From contig NZ_LGUR01000258.1 of the NCBI RefSeq assembly GCF_001270495.1, positions 1 through 36,582 of the forward strand: a stretch of 36,582 nt of DNA, read 5' to 3'. The notes under the pieces are model-generated. The model was not told the DNA's origin, made no database searches, and saw only the letters and a list, made by a program, of their open reading frames with translations. This document shows positions 36,492 to 36,582 of this stretch, in pieces. Every line of letters starts with the position of its first letter. Position 1 is the first letter of the stretch. The DNA is from Streptomyces viridochromogenes. Its GTDB lineage: Bacteria > Actinomycetota > Actinomycetes > Streptomycetales > Streptomycetaceae. The position numbers and the translations under genes were made by a program.

Positions 36492-36582
36492 GCCGGCGAA
36501 GCCCCCTGCGGGTGGGTGGGGGTTCGGGACGGCGGTGGCCTTGTTCTCGAACGCCGGGTAGGTAAATCCAGCCCCTCCGGCG

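Overview
The window is a gene-dense, very GC-rich stretch of chromosome with strong third-position G/C bias, GTG and TTG starts, short -10 hexamers just upstream of leaderless starts, and protein families typical of Streptomyces. Several gene pairs match what I remember of the Streptomyces coelicolor SCO2100-SCO2132 region: metF, thiE, thiOSG, a PASTA kinase, bfr/bfd, a class II DAHP synthase next to trpL-trpEG, pfkA, macRS and glkA. I see no tRNA, rRNA, CRISPR array, insertion sequence or prophage. It reads as core chromosome, not a mobile island.

Layout. 1-2.5 kb: a C-tract-rich upstream region, a MacR-like inverted repeat, a DUF4126 membrane protein and a phytoene-desaturase-like flavoprotein. 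2.5-8 kb (minus strand): a Tyr/Gln-rich membrane protein, metF, thiE, an Rv2175c-type HTH protein, a ferredoxin-reductase-like FAD protein with an operator-like repeat over its promoter, and a small beta-rich protein. 8-10.3 kb: a TPP riboswitch driving thiO-thiS-thiG. 10.4-13.3 kb: a PknB/PknL-type kinase with four PASTA repeats and an endonuclease IV-fold protein. 13.3-15.5 kb: a metal and redox neighbourhood with a CsoR-type operator before a DUF4396 protein, a sulfite-oxidase-like protein, bacterioferritin, and Bfd with an iron box. 15.5-19.1 kb: the aromatic entry point, with class II DAHP synthase divergent from a Trp attenuator and a fused TrpE-TrpG. 19.1-23 kb: phosphofructokinase, the MacR/MacS two-component system and a PlsC acyltransferase. 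23.2-28.4 kb: an alpha/beta hydrolase, an acidic membrane protein, an EEP hydrolase, glucokinase, a DUF5304 protein and an ArsA-like ATPase with a degenerate P-loop. 28.5-36.6 kb: SRPBCC protein, metallophosphoesterase, FadD15-like acyl-CoA synthetase, secreted cholesterol oxidase, PimB'-like glycosyltransferase and a GT87-type membrane glycosyltransferase.

How the genes fit together. ThiO, ThiS and ThiG make the thiazole of thiamin and ThiE couples it to the pyrimidine; only thiOSG carries the TPP riboswitch. DAHP synthase feeds the shikimate pathway and TrpEG drains chorismate to Trp. Glucokinase and phosphofructokinase form the top of glycolysis. The lipid end (PlsC, FadD, SRPBCC, PimB', GT87) together with the HTH protein, the PASTA kinase and the class II DAHP synthase recalls Mycobacterium tuberculosis Rv2172c-Rv2188c, so the region looks like an old actinobacterial gene neighbourhood with Streptomyces-specific insertions.

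Most worth a second look: a dispersed 59-bp repeat whose two copies show a compensatory base-pair change; a 19-bp inverted repeat lying on the -35 and spacer of the FAD oxidoreductase promoter; a perfect 17-bp CsoR-type palindrome before a His-rich DUF4396 membrane protein; a MacR-like box upstream of the DUF4126 gene, about 22 kb from macRS; loss of both P-loop lysines in the ArsA-like protein; and an apparent lack of the Trp-feedback motif in TrpEG. No clearly new multigene defence or biosynthetic system is visible.
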